Source of the DNA: Undaria pinnatifida
Lineage: Eukaryota > Sar > Phaeophyceae > Laminariales > Alariaceae
Length of the DNA stretch: 64,000 nt
Reading direction: 5' to 3'
Assembly: GCA_012845835.1 (NCBI GenBank)
Contig: JABAKD010000005.1
Location: 10,000,823 to 10,064,822, forward strand
The notes under the pieces are model-generated. The model saw only the letters and a program-made list of their open reading frames with translations, ran no database searches and was not told the origin of the DNA. Both the position numbers and the translations under genes were made by a program. Below, piece by piece: positions 1 to 11,929 of this stretch. Position 1 is the stretch's first letter, and each line of letters begins with the position of its first letter.

Positions 1-271
1 TGGTACTACTCGTAATGCTGCTGTGTTACCTCGTATATTGCTGTGTAGGTTGCTGGCTGGCTGCTGTTTTGCCTTGCTTCATTTTTGTCGTGCCGTCTTG
101 TTTCACTTTAATTTTTGTTCTTGCCGTGGGTCTTTTCCGGGTCTTTTTCCCCCCCCCCATGCATAGTCACAATGATGCGTTTCTGTTTCCCACTTTCTTA
201 TGATTTATTTCCTTTTCGTTTTCGTTTGCGTTTTCTTTCTTGTTCTTTTCTTCTTTCTTCCTTGCAAGTAG

Positions 272-765
272 CCTGGTGCGTTGGTTTGCATATGTTTTGC
301 CCTTGTACTCATTGCGGTGCCAGCGAGTGCCAAATCACCTTTTGCTGTATTCCCAATATATCGGTATCCTGTTGTTTGTGACGACAGAGCTCATCTCTGT
401 ATAGGAGGCATCGGCACGGGCAATGTTGTGCTGGGTGTAGATGTGTGGAATCAGTTTTTCGAGGAACAGACACGCGCGTGTATTCGTAGCTCTGGGGCTG
501 TCACTACTGATAACCTGCCGACTAAATGGCGACTAGTATGTACGTAACGTGGGTAACGTGTTGTCCTGTTGTCGTTGTCTAGAAAGATCGGTCTGCTTAT
601 CTGCAATCGGCTGTATCCTACGTAAATGAAAACAGCAAAGTAGCGGCCACCGTCGAAAATGTCAGGAGACATGCATGTACCAAAGCCAAAGGCAAAAGGC
701 AAATCGCTCAACGCGCGCTATCAACGGTGCAGGGTCGAGTTTTCCACGCTAAAAGCTACGGGTAG
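272..765 (+). CDS. Possible 3' end of an unidentified gene (two exons)
   Basis: An open frame at 272-535, after a pyrimidine-rich stretch ending in AG, runs into a strong donor (GTATGT at 536). A 47-base intron ends in AG at 582, and the same phase continues from 583 to a TAG at 763-765. The join gives about 148 residues, beginning with a hydrophobic stretch (FALVLIAVPASA) and ending in a basic tail (TKAKGKRQIAQRAL). No ATG precedes it in frame, so it would be the last part of a gene starting outside the window. I do not recognise the family. The intron is very short compared with the others here, so the join is uncertain. The stop codon lies inside the target-site duplication of the retroposon that follows. 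Confidence 0.3.
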
Positions 766-1013
766 GGCCGGGTCGACATACACACGCACCCGTATACAAC
801 GGCAGCTTGCGCTGCCGGGGTTGTAACGAAGACCACTGATAGGGACAGCTTACGCTATACCTACAGTGGGACTCGAAGGGTGCGCCAGCTAGCGTTGGGC
901 TGCGAAAGCAACTGAGTTAAATCGACACACGACGCGTATGAAAATACGCGGGAGTGTGGTGAGCTAAAGCTTTATTTTTCCCCATCCGCCGGAGGATTAA
1001 AAAAAAAAAAAAA
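766..1013 (+). mobile_element. Poly-A retroposon (non-LTR type) with 15-bp target-site duplication
   Basis: A 248-base insertion ends in about 15 A. It is flanked by the perfect direct repeat AAAAGCTACGGGTAG at 751-765 and 1014-1028. A poly-A tail plus a 15-bp duplication is the signature of target-primed reverse transcription. The 3' part (CCCCATCCGCCGGAGGATTA before the tail) recurs in reverse orientation at 19301-19394, and a more diverged piece lies at 16091-16155, so this is a dispersed family. No coding frame is seen. It may be a SINE or a 5'-truncated LINE end; I found no clear forward A and B boxes. Confidence 0.75.
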
Positions 1014-1029
1014 AAAAGCTACGGGTAGC

Positions 1030-1540
1030 AATTGTTTGGTGCCAATCAACGTATTTTTTGGTAAACTTGCTGGGTTTGCTGGATGACAGCAAGGGGCGAA
1101 AGTGCTGTTTCCTGACATCCTGCTGTGACTACTACCTTTATGTGCACGAGTACTGCAGCTCTGTATTTGTGTTTTTTACTGCTGTTAATTTAATTTCCAC
1201 ACATGGACAACGAGCGCACCCAGTGCCCGTCGCGATTCATTATATCACTGATCATGCTATTCATATTAATAATGTATTCATCATGCTAACATGCCTGGTA
1301 CAAACTTTGTGGTAATATTTTTTTCTTCTTTTTGTCTCTTCACCCCATTTATTGTCCTCGCACTATTCTCGCGCTCCCTCCCGGTAGTAACTACTCGTAG
1401 TAACTCAGATCCGGGGTCACAGAGCGGGCCCTCCTCCCCCCTCCCCACAAAACTACGAGACAAAACGAATAACGAGACATGGCCATGCAATACCGAACGT
1501 GCTGAATAACAAACACACCCTGGACAAAAGGCTCCAGGTC
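1030..1540. other. Non-genic stretch with a degraded SINE body
   Basis: No convincing coding exon. Positions about 1318-1450 hold a T-rich start followed by CTCAGATCCGGGGTCAC and a C-rich tract. This matches the body of the tRNA-derived SINE family seen complete near 12.8 and 18.0 kb, in reverse orientation and without its tRNA-like head. Confidence 0.45.
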
Positions 1541-3460
1541 AACAGGCAATCGCTAGGATCCTATTCCAATAGGAGACCTATTGTTGCCCGCGATAGGTAT
1601 CGATGGGTACTTGTCGTAGCTTATTGGGGCCGGCAATGGGTATCAATTGGCATCTTCAATGACCTGTTGTTTGGCCTATGGCCTACTGCACCTATTCATC
1701 TGAACATATGATAAAACAAGTAGGTATCGACATTTTCAGGACGGTATTGTTTGGGCGATAGGATATTGGCGCTGAGAGACGGAACCTATGGGTTTGTCCG
1801 ATAGGTATCGGTATACCTATCACCAAACCTAAAGGAAAATAGGTATCGATAGACCGTTCACAATTATGTTGTTTTGGATCATAGTTATTGAGAGACCTTT
1901 CACCATTCTCTTGTTTCGGACAATAGTTATCGGTAGGTAGACCTTTCGCCATTTTATTGTTTCAGTGTTGCAGAGCAAAGGCGCTCGAATCGAAGACTGC
2001 CCGTCTAAGTACAGTAAACTCTAGTTCGCCATTCATCATCCACGCCGCACGCCCTTCCAGCCCAGCGGAGAATCCCCGAAAACGGCGCTGTCTGTCCTTG
2101 TTGTGCCCTAAGAAGCCCAAGGCAGATGGTCTCAACAACAAGGTGGTGATCACTACTTTTGTGTGTTCGATGCGAAGCTCAAGCCTGCAGTGCTTTAGAG
2201 CGATCTGTTTGTGAGCCGTTCAGTTCCTTCTTATACCTTGGATAGTGCCCTATCGAGTAGGCTATTGGGCCAACAATAGGTCGGCAACTATGAGGATCGT
2301 TACCTATCGCGGGGCACAATAGCTCGGCTTCGGGGTCTATCGATAGGTATTGCAAGCAACAGTAGGGTTAGAGCAGTGGCCACAACAGCCTGTTGTGCGA
2401 CCGATATGTTTGCAAAGGTGTATACCGATTGGTATCTTGGGCACCAACATTATTTGAAAATGACTCCCAACAGGCTATCGTTCGAACAATACCTTTTTAT
2501 CGCCACCAATCCATACCTATTGGTTAAAGCGGTACGTCTGCGATGATATCGATCGAGGCCTATTGCTCAATGTAATAGGTTTGCAAGGGTATCGATCGAT
2601 GCCTATTGCCCAATTTAATAGTTCTCGAGGGTATCGATCGGTACCTGCTGACAATTTAATAGATATATTTGCAAGAGTTTCGATCAATATCTACTGCTTG
2701 TAAATGTATACCCTCGTACTCCTTAAAACATACATATACGTACCGTACCCTAGGCTGTCATTGTTTGAATACCTTTGGGTGATATATAGCAATAATGTGT
2801 ATCTCGACCTACTCGTTGCCTTCTGTTTCAAAACAGCAGATTGACGGTACTACCTGGTATTGAATTAAAATTTAATCTATCGATAGGCTTGTGAGAATCT
2901 CAATCGATATGTAAGGAAAGGAAGCAGTACGTCGATACAAGGGGATGTGAGGAAAGGAAATAGGGAAATGGTTGGCAGAGGATACCACTGCTTTATGGAG
3001 CGAGTATTCGACTTCATAGATACTAGTGCTGTATGGAGGGATACTTGATTTACATCGGAACGGCATCTACGCTATTTTGTCGGAAGGCAATAATAATAAC
3101 GTATCGATACTGAATTAATAGATACGACACTTTCACGCACCTATTAGTCAGTGATAGGTATCGATGGATAGTGTGACATGACTATTGTAAGAACAATACC
3201 CTATTGCGCCGATTTGCCAGAACCTATTGGTGGAAGAAATTGGTCTCGATATTCACACACCTATCGTAAGAGCAATAGTCCATTGTACCAATTTATCGGG
3301 ACCTATTGGTCCAAGCAATGGGTATAGATCGACAAATTCGCCCACCTATCGAAGGTGTCAGCAGGCATCGATATGCAATACCCCAACCTATTGACATTAA
3401 TTAGGCATATTCGATAGGCTATTGTCCGGGGTGTGCTGAATATGAAAAGCGAACAAGCTA
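1540..3460. repeat. Block rich in GATAGGTATCGAT / CCTATTG motifs
   Basis: Over about 1.9 kb the short words ATAGGTATCGAT, its reverse complement, and CCTATTG recur every 20-60 bases on both strands, separated by AT-rich sequence. Examples lie near 1594, 1803, 2341, 2591, 2631, 3157 and 3410. The spacing is irregular, so this is not a clean tandem array; it looks like an old satellite that has decayed or a cluster of short palindromic motifs. Small open frames exist on both strands but none has coding character. Confidence 0.6.
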
Positions 3461-4134
3461 TTGATAGTAAACCAGATAACTTGCATAAGAGACGTAACAA
3501 AAGATAGCGAACAAGATAACAGCAGTTTAATGGGAGCAGTGCGTAATATAAGGAATATAATGGGATATCAGGAGGGAGGGAAGAGGTACCATCTCAAATA
3601 TCGGGTATTGTTAGCACTCGTACTCGTAAGGAGGTTTGGCCATGCAATGCCGAACTTGCTGGATACGAAAAGCGAAACACACACGAGCCAGCGAGACAAC
3701 TTGCAGGAGAGAAAGACAAAGAAGAAAGAAGAAGGAAAAGTAAAAAAGAGGTAAAAGGAAGGAAAGATAAATAAAAGCGGCACATGGAGGGGAGGGAAGA
3801 GGTACCGAGAAAGACGAAATTGAATGAAACAGTAAGAAACAGATGTTTTGGATTTTGCTCACAAATCGCCACCTAACGCACACACGTATGTTGGATTTTG
3901 TTTAATATTGGCCACCCTATGAAGTGAAGTACCCTATTACTACTTTGATAAAGTAGACCAAACCGATACCCTACTACCTCCTAGTAAAGCATCAATTAAT
4001 TAGAGGTTATTCGTACATCAAAGTGTTCAGATAATTATTGGTTTAATTGGTTATGCATGATAGGTAACGTAATGCAATGCCATCTTATATTAGGTTTCGA
4101 TTTGTGAACTTGCTAAAGACGGGCGATCGATGTA

Positions 4135-4205
4135 GCACGCAGCTTGTAAACATGATTATCGACCCTAATTTCGTCGAACTCACAGCTGACGTCGTTAAAA
4201 TATAT
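4135..4205 (+). repeat. Dispersed repeat core (short-ORF family), copy 1
   Basis: It begins CGCAGCTTGTAAACATG and continues through ATCGACCCT and GTCGAACTCACAGCTGACG to an AT-rich end. Read from its ATG it gives MIIDPNFVELTADVVKIY. It belongs to the family described in the findings; other copies lie near 5.1, 7.7, 7.9, 16.2, 16.8, 51.8 and 63.1 kb. Confidence 0.75.
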
Positions 4206-4989
4206 ATAAAAAAAACAAGGCAAAAGACGGAAACGACGTGGATCAAAACCAAACGGCGTCGGAGCAGCACCGAGTCTGGGTTCCGAGTGCAACTGCTGTA
4301 GCATACCATAGGAACCGCATCATTGCCACATGGTATATCACCTGCTTACTGCTGTATTTGATTGCAACGGTGCCCATACGGCCGTCACCGCCTTCACACC
4401 TCGACCGCAAGCAGATTCAAGTAGTGCTCGCATTTGCGGCAGGAAGACTAACGTTTTTTACTCCTTCTTATTAGTGTTTCCGGGTTCTCGATAGCTCCTT
4501 TACTTCAAGTTTTGATGATGTGGTGACCCTTTAGGTGCCCGAGTGAAATATGTGTATACAGCACTATACAGAGTATACAGCGCCCGGCACGTTTGATATT
4601 TAGGGCTGTGAGAGGGCTGGACTTGCCTTAACGCCTCTAAAACTGGAGAGCCTTTTTTTACGGGAGAAGTTCTTGCAATTTATGTAGTTTTTTTTTTAGG
4701 CTCTAAAGGGACGCTGAGCCTATTTTATCTGGTGCAGTTGCTCTGATGGGGCGACGCAGTAAGGGTCAGTTTTAACGATTAAAAATGAATTCAATTTGGG
4801 AAAAGTGTAGAACCTAGTTTGGATTGGATTGGTCTAATGAACAAATAATGCTCTTCCCGATGTTAAAGCCGGGGGGAGAAAAAACAAAATAAACCGCCTA
4901 CCATACATATGATGGAGCAGTATAGTGGAAACTACAGTAATACATTTTATAAAATAGATGTGATGTTTGATCTAGCTCAAAATTCCCCA

Positions 4990-5160
4990 CCTGATGTATA
5001 AATACCAACACTTACCATTATAGTGGACAAAAATAGGACCCCTCCCAATAAAAACTCACTCATATAGTATATTACAAGTACTAACAACGCAGCTTGCAAA
5101 GATGAGTATTGACCTGAAATTCGTCGAACTTACGGCTGACGTCCTTGGAATATTTTTTAT
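4990..5160 (+). repeat. Dispersed repeat (short-ORF family), copy 2, long form
   Basis: This copy shows that the family extends about 100 bases upstream of the core. Segments such as TATAGTGGACAAAA, GACCCCTCCCA and TATTACAAGTACTAACAACG are shared, with small changes, with the copy ending at 7985. The core from its ATG at 5102 reads MSIDLKFVELTADVLGIF. Confidence 0.75.
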
Positions 5161-6891
5161 ACAACAATACGCACCTTCACCCAAGAATATGATTTCGGCA
5201 TTTATGAAATTGGAGTTGGACTGAATAAAGGAAGTTCCGAAACACTTTTTCGTTCGAAAATTAAATCCAATTTTGGGAGTTGGCCCAACTTAAGGTGGCA
5301 TATTCGCGGTGGGACAACACACCCGGGCCTGCCACGATTTTTGGCCGCTTCGACAACGACGGTCGAGGCGATAAAACTCGAACCTCAACGAGACGCGATC
5401 GTGTCAATGGCCGCGCCCACGCCTACAGACCGTAGAACATCCTACCCCAGCGGTGGCATCTCAAGAAAGGTCATGGTGGCCGCGATCACATTTTTTTAAC
5501 CAGCTTGCTCGGCCAAGCCGCACGAAAACCAACCCAACGAGCCCAAAACACGAGCTTTCGCTCAAGAGTTCGTTAGCTTCGTTGCGATCGCTGTTCCGCG
5601 CCCGGCGTTTTGAGGCAGCCTCCACCCACCCGAGAGACCCTGAAGGTGATGGCTTCTTAGCCTGGGCCGCCAAAGGAGAGGCTGAGGGTGGCACGCATGC
5701 GACGACGCAAGCCATCGCTCTCATCTACTCTCGTCGGTGTTCGTCAGCAGGGCGTTGTGTGACTTGCTGCGTTATTCTGATTTCCCACGTGTTTAAAGCA
5801 AAATGCTCCCTTTGCTCGATGATAGGAAGCAAATAATATGTTTTCGCGAAATTAAATCGAAATTGGAACCCCCCCCCCCTTTTTCTTAAACCGTTAAAAC
5901 TGGCCCTAAGCCAACCGACTGGCAAGAACAGGTTATTTGCATAGGTATCATATGAAGTGATGTAACATATTTTACACCGAGTAACGCGCAGCGTATCACA
6001 CACAGCTTGCAAGCACGTGTTTGGACGAAATCTTCGCTCTCACATTTGGAGTGCATCTTTTTTACGTATTACAATTTAAACACGTCGAGAACTACGTGTC
6101 GGTATGGGGCCTAAGGCGGTGTTCTGCAAAGGGATTTCGGCGGCCCTAATCGTATCTAGGGAGTTGTATGCAGGGTTACAGTCGTGCCATCCTATTTCAA
6201 CCGCCCCTTTATCAAGTGGCTGCCTTATTCTAACTGCCTTATATTGGCCCCACTATGTATCGTCAAACGCACTGAGAGCGACCAACGCAGGTCAGATACA
6301 AGAGCGTAGAACTCCGCATATTACCGCACGCAACTCGCTGTTGTGATGGCCTTCAAAAGTTTCGATGTCTCTAATCGACCTGTCATTTTTTGTCCGTACC
6401 CAAAAACGCAAGGATCGCGCGCAACGAGGATGTCATAGCCAACTGATACTTAATCGGTGACTTATAGCTAGCCAACTCACTGGCCTAGCGATCACGCGAT
6501 CATGGCGTGATGAGCAGCAGGACGATTGCTGTAAATAGTTGAAACATGTACTGCCAACTTTACTGACGGTCCTTCACATGAGATGGTTGTGTGTTCCCAT
6601 CCGCATCCAGGACACGCCCAGTGCTCATGTTGATTTCTTCATCCTATCGTAGAATGTATACTTGAACACAATATGTTCACTGGAGAAATATCGTCGTACT
6701 CACGCCCTTTTGTTTAACGAAGCCAGATCTCCCCCCCTCCCCCCCCCCCCTCCCTGTCTGTCTGTCTGTCTCCCTCCATCCCTCCCTCCCTCCCTCCCCC
6801 CCTCCCTCCCTTCTTGCCCCCCCCCCCCGTCCGGCCTCCGGGCATCGACATTTCCGCGGTTTGCGCGACCAATCCTTACGGTGGTGAGCAG

Positions 6892-7095
6892 CAGGGGGCA
6901 AGGGCAGCCATCGTCGCTACTGCCACCGCTGCCGTCGCCGCCGCTGTCGCTGCCGCTGCTCCGGGCACCCTGGGACCTCCTACCCAGGACAACGTTCAAC
7001 CTGGATACGATGGTGTCGAGACGCGCACCCGACAGACGCCTTGGGCCAACACAATTGATGAGGAAATCTTGAGGTTGGAGGGCCGGCTGTGGAAG
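6892..7095 (+). CDS. Candidate upstream exon of the PHD/R1 zinc-finger gene
   Basis: The frame is open and ends at a donor (AAG|GTGTGT at 7096) in phase 0, which matches the phase of the exon at 17055. The peptide has an Ala-rich run (AAVAAAVAAAA), then a helical end reading EEILRLEGRLWK that would join smoothly to VETKVTKKLQVV. The acceptor is unclear: after a long C/T tract (6730-6830) the first AGs lie in GAGCAGCAG (ending 6888, 6891 and 6894), all giving the same phase. The frame is open upstream to 6718, so the exon may be longer. No in-frame ATG is present, so a further 5' exon would be needed. The intron to the next exon would be about 10 kb. Confidence 0.4.
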
Positions 7096-7669
7096 GTGTG
7101 TGCTTCTCTTGACACCCCTTGACGAACAGAGCAACATTTTCCTCATAAGAGAGGAAAAATTAGGCACCTGAGCTGTGAGATCGACCAAAAAGGATTTTGA
7201 TATCAAAACCATTCATGATGTGGTCTAAACTACAAACTCGTTTGGACTGGTTGGTGTTACTCTCCCGGTTGCCGGCGCCGTGGCTAAATGATAGCAACTA
7301 GGGTTTTCTCTATTTTTTTTTGGCGTTTTTGGGTTTATGCCAGAGCTCTTACCGGTATATAGATACACGTCTGTGTCCCCTTTCTTCGGCTTGCGACACT
7401 CCCAGTAGCTCAAGCCAATCACTTCCTGAAAAGGAACCTTGTATCTGGTGTGTACGCAATCGGCTGACCCCTTGTCTTGAGTTTGTAAAAGCAACAGCGG
7501 AAGCAACCAACCACACCGCAAGATGCAGAAGGAAGACAGCGACACCTCCAGCCACAACAAGAACAGCCTTTCATATCGTCAGATAGCAAGAACAAAACAA
7601 CAGCGAGTGGCTGTGTGTTGGCTGGACTTGATGTCTTGTTATTCTGGTTGTTTTTAGTTGGCCGGCTAA

Positions 7670-7770
7670 ATAAGCCACACAGTGTATCACAAGTACCAAC
7701 AACGCAGCTTGCAAAGATGACTATTGACCCGAAATTCGTCGAACTCACGGCTAACGTTCTTAAAACACAT
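7670..7770 (+). repeat. Dispersed repeat core (short-ORF family), copy 3
   Basis: This copy has the upstream ATCACAAGTACCAACAACG segment and the core with an ATG at 7717, reading MTIDPKFVELTANVLKTHL followed by a stop. Confidence 0.75.
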
Positions 7771-7990
7771 TTATAAAATACCAACCCCAACCATTTATAG
7801 TGGAGAAAATCAATATATATATACTTCAGTATATTATACTGAGTATTTCTTTTTAAACAAAATAATATGACCCCTCCCACTAAGAAAAACTCACCCACAC
7901 AGTATACTACAAGTATCAACGACTCAGCTTGCAAAGATGAGTATTGACCCGAAATTCGTCGAACTCACGGCTGACGTCCTTGAAATATTA
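7771..7990 (+). repeat. Dispersed repeat (short-ORF family), copy 4, long form
   Basis: It is in direct orientation just after copy 3. The upstream part matches the copy at 4990 but contains an extra AT-rich palindromic piece near 7800-7850. The core has an ATG at 7937 reading MSIDPKFVELTADVLEIL. Its core is almost identical in sequence to the reverse copy at 16.8 kb, so both are probably young. Confidence 0.75.
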
Positions 7991-8675
7991 TCGTGTAATG
8001 AGCCAAGTAGCTGATTTTTGCAAGTATTTTGCTTGATGTTAAGCACATTTGAGAGCCACAAATGCAACCAAATACGAACAAAGGCGCAAAGTGCAAAACT
8101 TTAGACATTTCCGCTCGCAACTATCTTTTAGGAACGGATACCTTCCGTGTAACATGTCATGTATCATGGTTGTCTATCTAATAACCAGTAGGCGACTTGT
8201 CGTCGGCCAACTTGAGTTATATACATTATTGGACATTTCTCACCATGTTACCCCAATGACGTCGTTAGGGAACACTTCGACTGGTGTTTCGTATGGGTTA
8301 GGGTAAGGGTTAGCTAGCATGGTTGAAAAAGCACAAAAATGTAGGGCACCCGCCAACTTACACCCCTACACAGCAGTTTTTATATATATATATTTTGTCC
8401 TTCTTATCATGTAAACATGTAAACCGGTACGTTTTTTCTTTTTCTCCAGCTCTCCCTTCTTTTTCGTGACTCAGATCCCGCCCGGGTTCACGTAGGTTGT
8501 ACTCTTCCTCCCACCGCACCACTGGGTGCACATGCGTTTCATCTCGAGAAGAGTTCAACAGTTTGTTTCCTTGTAGAACGGCGTTGAATCGTAGTTTTGC
8601 GGCCCATGTTTAGCACAGCTCTTTGCGCTTTATTCCGGGTACGTCCCTGCCACGGCCACCAGGGCTGCTTCGTAT

Positions 8676-8996
8676 TTTTTTTTGGCTCGTCCCACCTGTT
8701 ATCGTCGCACTTTTTCTTCCTCCTTCTCCCTCCCCAGAAGTAACCCGCTCAGACCCGGGGTCATCAAGCAGGCTCTTCCCTCTCCATCCTCACTACGGTA
8801 CGCACGTTCTTTTTTATGGCGAGAAGAATCAGCACTTTTTTCCCTCGTCGACTACCGTCGAATTGTGCGTACCCACCCTTTAGCGCTCTCGGCAGTTGGT
8901 GTGTCAAGAAAAAAAAAAGATCATACCGAGATTTGAAGCCCTGGCTCCAGCGTTGTGTACGAGATTAACCACTATTTATGCCACCGGGGCGACGGG
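8676..8996 (-). mobile_element. tRNA-derived SINE, family 2
   Basis: In reverse orientation it starts with a T run (the poly-A tail), then a C/T-rich tail region, the conserved GACCCGGGGTCATC and GGCGAGAAGAAT blocks and a GTCGACTACCGTCGAATTG block. It ends in a degraded tRNA-like head (ATTAACCACTATTTATGCC, then GGGGCGAC). A body fragment of the same family lies at about 8425-8560. Confidence 0.65.
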
Positions 8997-9049
8997 TGGA
9001 CTCGCGTAAGTCGACGCTGTAGTCGTGAGCTTTTTGGACATGTTCGCAC

Positions 9050-9330
9050 ACCTCAGACAGACCATCATCTAAATCATACAGATCATCTAGATCGTACAAA
9101 TCATATAGATCATACAGATCATACAGATTGTATGATCTAGATAATCTACAGTACATCCCGTATCTGCTGTTATGAAGTGTTATGCTGGATCTGCGTCTAT
9201 AGATTACAGAGCTATGCCAGGAAGCATGAGCTAGATCAGACAGATCGTGCGGCTCCAACCGTGTAATACGAGCTAAACCATACAGATCATGCAGATCTTC
9301 CCTGAAATATCTAGATCAAGTAGGGATGGG
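9050..9330. repeat. Degenerate GATCATACA-type simple repeat
   Basis: Units of 9-10 bases built on AGATCATAC, AGATCATCT and AGATCGTAC repeat with changes across the block. The same type recurs at 9990-10200, 53590-53909 and 54784-54902. Between this and the next block, 9470-9680 carries short inverted words such as CCAGTATACTGG. Nothing coding is seen. Confidence 0.7.
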
Positions 9331-9989
9331 TGATCTGTGGGACATGTGCGTGTTCCCCCTCTCAAGTCCCAAGGGAGGTAACAGGCGTTTGTACGTGTTT
9401 GGGCCCGAAAAATTCCGTTGGGGGGCCTCGAACTTGTCCCATCGACGTTAGCAGTTACGCGGCGGGTTCTCGTAGAGCTGCTGTAGGGTAAACGCGATAG
9501 GCTGTAGAAGTATACGGGGTACTTGATGTGCTGTCAGTTTACTGGCATAGTACCTGTATAACAGTACACTACTGGGCACTATTAATAGGTATACTGTGAG
9601 TGTTTTGGCGTAGTGTATGTTCGAGCATACCTTACACTGCCAGTATACTGGCGTAGTATACACTCCAGTATACCACACATCGGACATACCAGATCCCTAT
9701 AGATGAGCTGTTGATCTGTTGCGTTCAGGGTAGACATAAGTCCCGCACCTATACGATCTGCATGGCCTAAATATTGTTACCGCGTGTGGTGAGGGAGAAA
9801 AAACAAAAAACTGGCAGACAGGGGGGTACTAGCTATTAAAAAAAAGGTTTCACACAAAATAGTTTTCTCGATTCGTACAGAAATCACGACGCTCCGATTT
9901 TTTCTTCGTTTTGAGCTTTCTAGAAGTGTGACTCTTTTTTCTCTTTTTTCTGCTCCCCTGGGTGTGCAGCTGTATGATCTGGATGGTAT

Positions 9990-10200
9990 ACACGGTACGC
10001 GTTTTTTAGGTTGGATCTGAACTGCACAGATCCTATACAGGTCCTAACGACACTGACGACCGATATAGGATCTAGATTATCTAGATGATCTAGATGACCC
10101 TGTGTTACCTAGATGATCTATGTGATCTTTATGATATGTATAATCTAGATTAAATGATCTAGATCTAGATTATCTGGATTATGTAGATTATCTAGATCGC
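9990..10200. repeat. Degenerate GATCTAGAT simple repeat
   Basis: The words TCTAGAT, TAGATGATC and TTATCTAGAT repeat imperfectly and are strongly self-complementary. This is the same class as the block at 9050. Confidence 0.7.
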
Positions 10201-10849
10201 GATACGCCTCATGTGTCCGATGTGTGCAGTATACTCTCGCAGAAGTGAGGAGGACTCCGGTAAATACGTGCCTGGGTACCGCTCTCGACGCCCCTTGACG
10301 AACAGGTAGGCAGTTGTTGTGTTGCTACAGGAGTAGAGGTGGGCACCGGATACCGTTTTCGAAAAACCGAAAATTGGACAGGAGTCCTTGTTATGATGAA
10401 AATTCGAACACCGAATCACCGAAAACCGGACGGGAGGCCATGCTATGATAAGTAGTCGAAAGAACAGATAAACCTTTTTTTGTTTGATGTTAGGGTCCAG
10501 CATATTGGTAACCAGGGGTGTGATTTCCTCCCGCCCCATCGATTTTCACCTTGCTGTGTACTCTCAAGGGCGTATTTGGTTCTGTTCGTCACCTTGTGAG
10601 CCCAGCTTTGACTCAGTCGATTTTGTATCCAAGTCATTGCTGCAGGCTCGTGTTGTATCTCATAGATGGGTGCTTACAGTAATACTATCCTGAAGTATGT
10701 AATAGTTGTGACAGCCGTCTGTTTTGCAGTTTTATGCCGGTTTTCTGCAAACCCCGGTTAACCGTTTTTTCCTCCATCGTATCCGGTACACACAAGCTCT
10801 ATTAATTACCGGTACGTAGCTACAGTAGTAGTGCGTTATACCTGTAGTA

Positions 10850-11260
10850 GGCTGGGTGCCTTCGCAGTCACACACTATTGTGGTAACAGTAACAAGCGAG
10901 AGGACAAAAAAAAGAAGTTAGCGATAGAAAGTGAACAAAACAAGCGAGACGTAAAAGAGCAAAACAATGAAACGAGCGGGTGCCTTCGCAGTTATACTAT
11001 TATGGTAAAAGTAACAAGCGAGAGGACAGAAAAAAGAAGGTAGCGATAAGAAAGTGAACAAACAAGGGAGACGTAAAAACGCAAAAGAATTAAACGAGCG
11101 AGAGAGGACAAAACGAAAAAAATAGCGGTAAGAAAGTGAACAAACAAGCGAGACGTAAAAAGCTAAACAATGAAACGAGCGAGAGGACAGAAGGAAGAAA
11201 ATAGCGACAAGAAAGTAAAACGACAAGCGAGAAGAAGTAAAGCAAAGCAAAGAAACGCAT
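10850..11260. repeat. Imperfect tandem repeat, units about 80-120 bp, purine-rich
   Basis: Four units each contain GCGAGAGGACA, a stretch like AGTGAACAAACAAGCGAGACG, and an A-rich remainder. The first two also share GGGTGCCTTCGCAGT. The opposite strand shows long Phe/Leu/Ser-rich frames that reflect the purine skew rather than a protein. Confidence 0.65.
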
Positions 11261-11929
11261 GCTTTCTGGATAAACAAAAACAACATGAACCATTAGGCAA
11301 ATGAGCTTTATAATACGTAGCTTGTAGTACTCGGCGCGGCCACCACGGCTGCCTCGAGACAGTTTGCGACAAAACGATCCTCTCTTGAGTGGGGCTACGG
11401 TCGTCCGCATCTTGAAGACACCTAGTGTGTAGAAATTACCTCACGGGTTTCGCATTCAATGACGTAAGGGTCACAGTCATTCTCGTTGCCGTTTCTTTTT
11501 CCCTTTTTATTTTCCAAATTTCGGAAAGGTTTCGGAAATTTGTATCGAAACACTGAAGTGTTACGTCTGTCTTAAAAGTGGAAGAAATGCAACGTGTGAA
11601 GAGCATGGAAAGCTTAATATTTCCAAATTTTCATTTTTTTTCTGGCGTTTATTCACGGAAATCTACGAAAACACAATGGAATTGTTGGAAGTTGTGAACA
11701 AAACTTGGATAAGAATGAAGTTTTGGAAATTGTGGACAAAACTTGGCTAAGAATGGCCCCAAGCGACACTACAGACGTGGACATTCACAGCAGTACACCG
11801 CAGACAAACATAGACAGGCATAGGCATACTAACACAATTTTTAAAAGTAATATCCCAGCAATTTCGGAAACGAAACCGTATAAGCCAAACTACTGCTCTC
11901 GACGTGGTCTAATGTTTACCAGCTACCTG

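Larger units (their letters stand above)
3460..6720. other. Non-genic stretch with two short dispersed repeats
   Basis: No exon can be supported. The stretch holds copies of the FVELTADV-core dispersed repeat (4135-4205 and 4990-5160), a diverged relative near 5995-6055, and purine-rich sequence at 3540-3830. A long frame on both strands at about 5455-5836 is GC-richer than its surroundings but has no ATG, recognisable motif or clear splice context. An 80-codon ATG frame at 6104-6346 is likewise unsupported. Confidence 0.4.

Noticed and set aside
8290-8310. Telomere-like TTAGGG runs (also near 19625 and 28999)
   Set aside because: Each has only two to four imperfect units inside ordinary sequence, far too short for a telomere or a clear fusion scar.
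10918-11410. Minus-strand Phe/Leu/Ser-rich frames that look like membrane segments
   Set aside because: They are complements of the A/G-rich tandem repeat, and hydrophobicity follows from T-rich codons.
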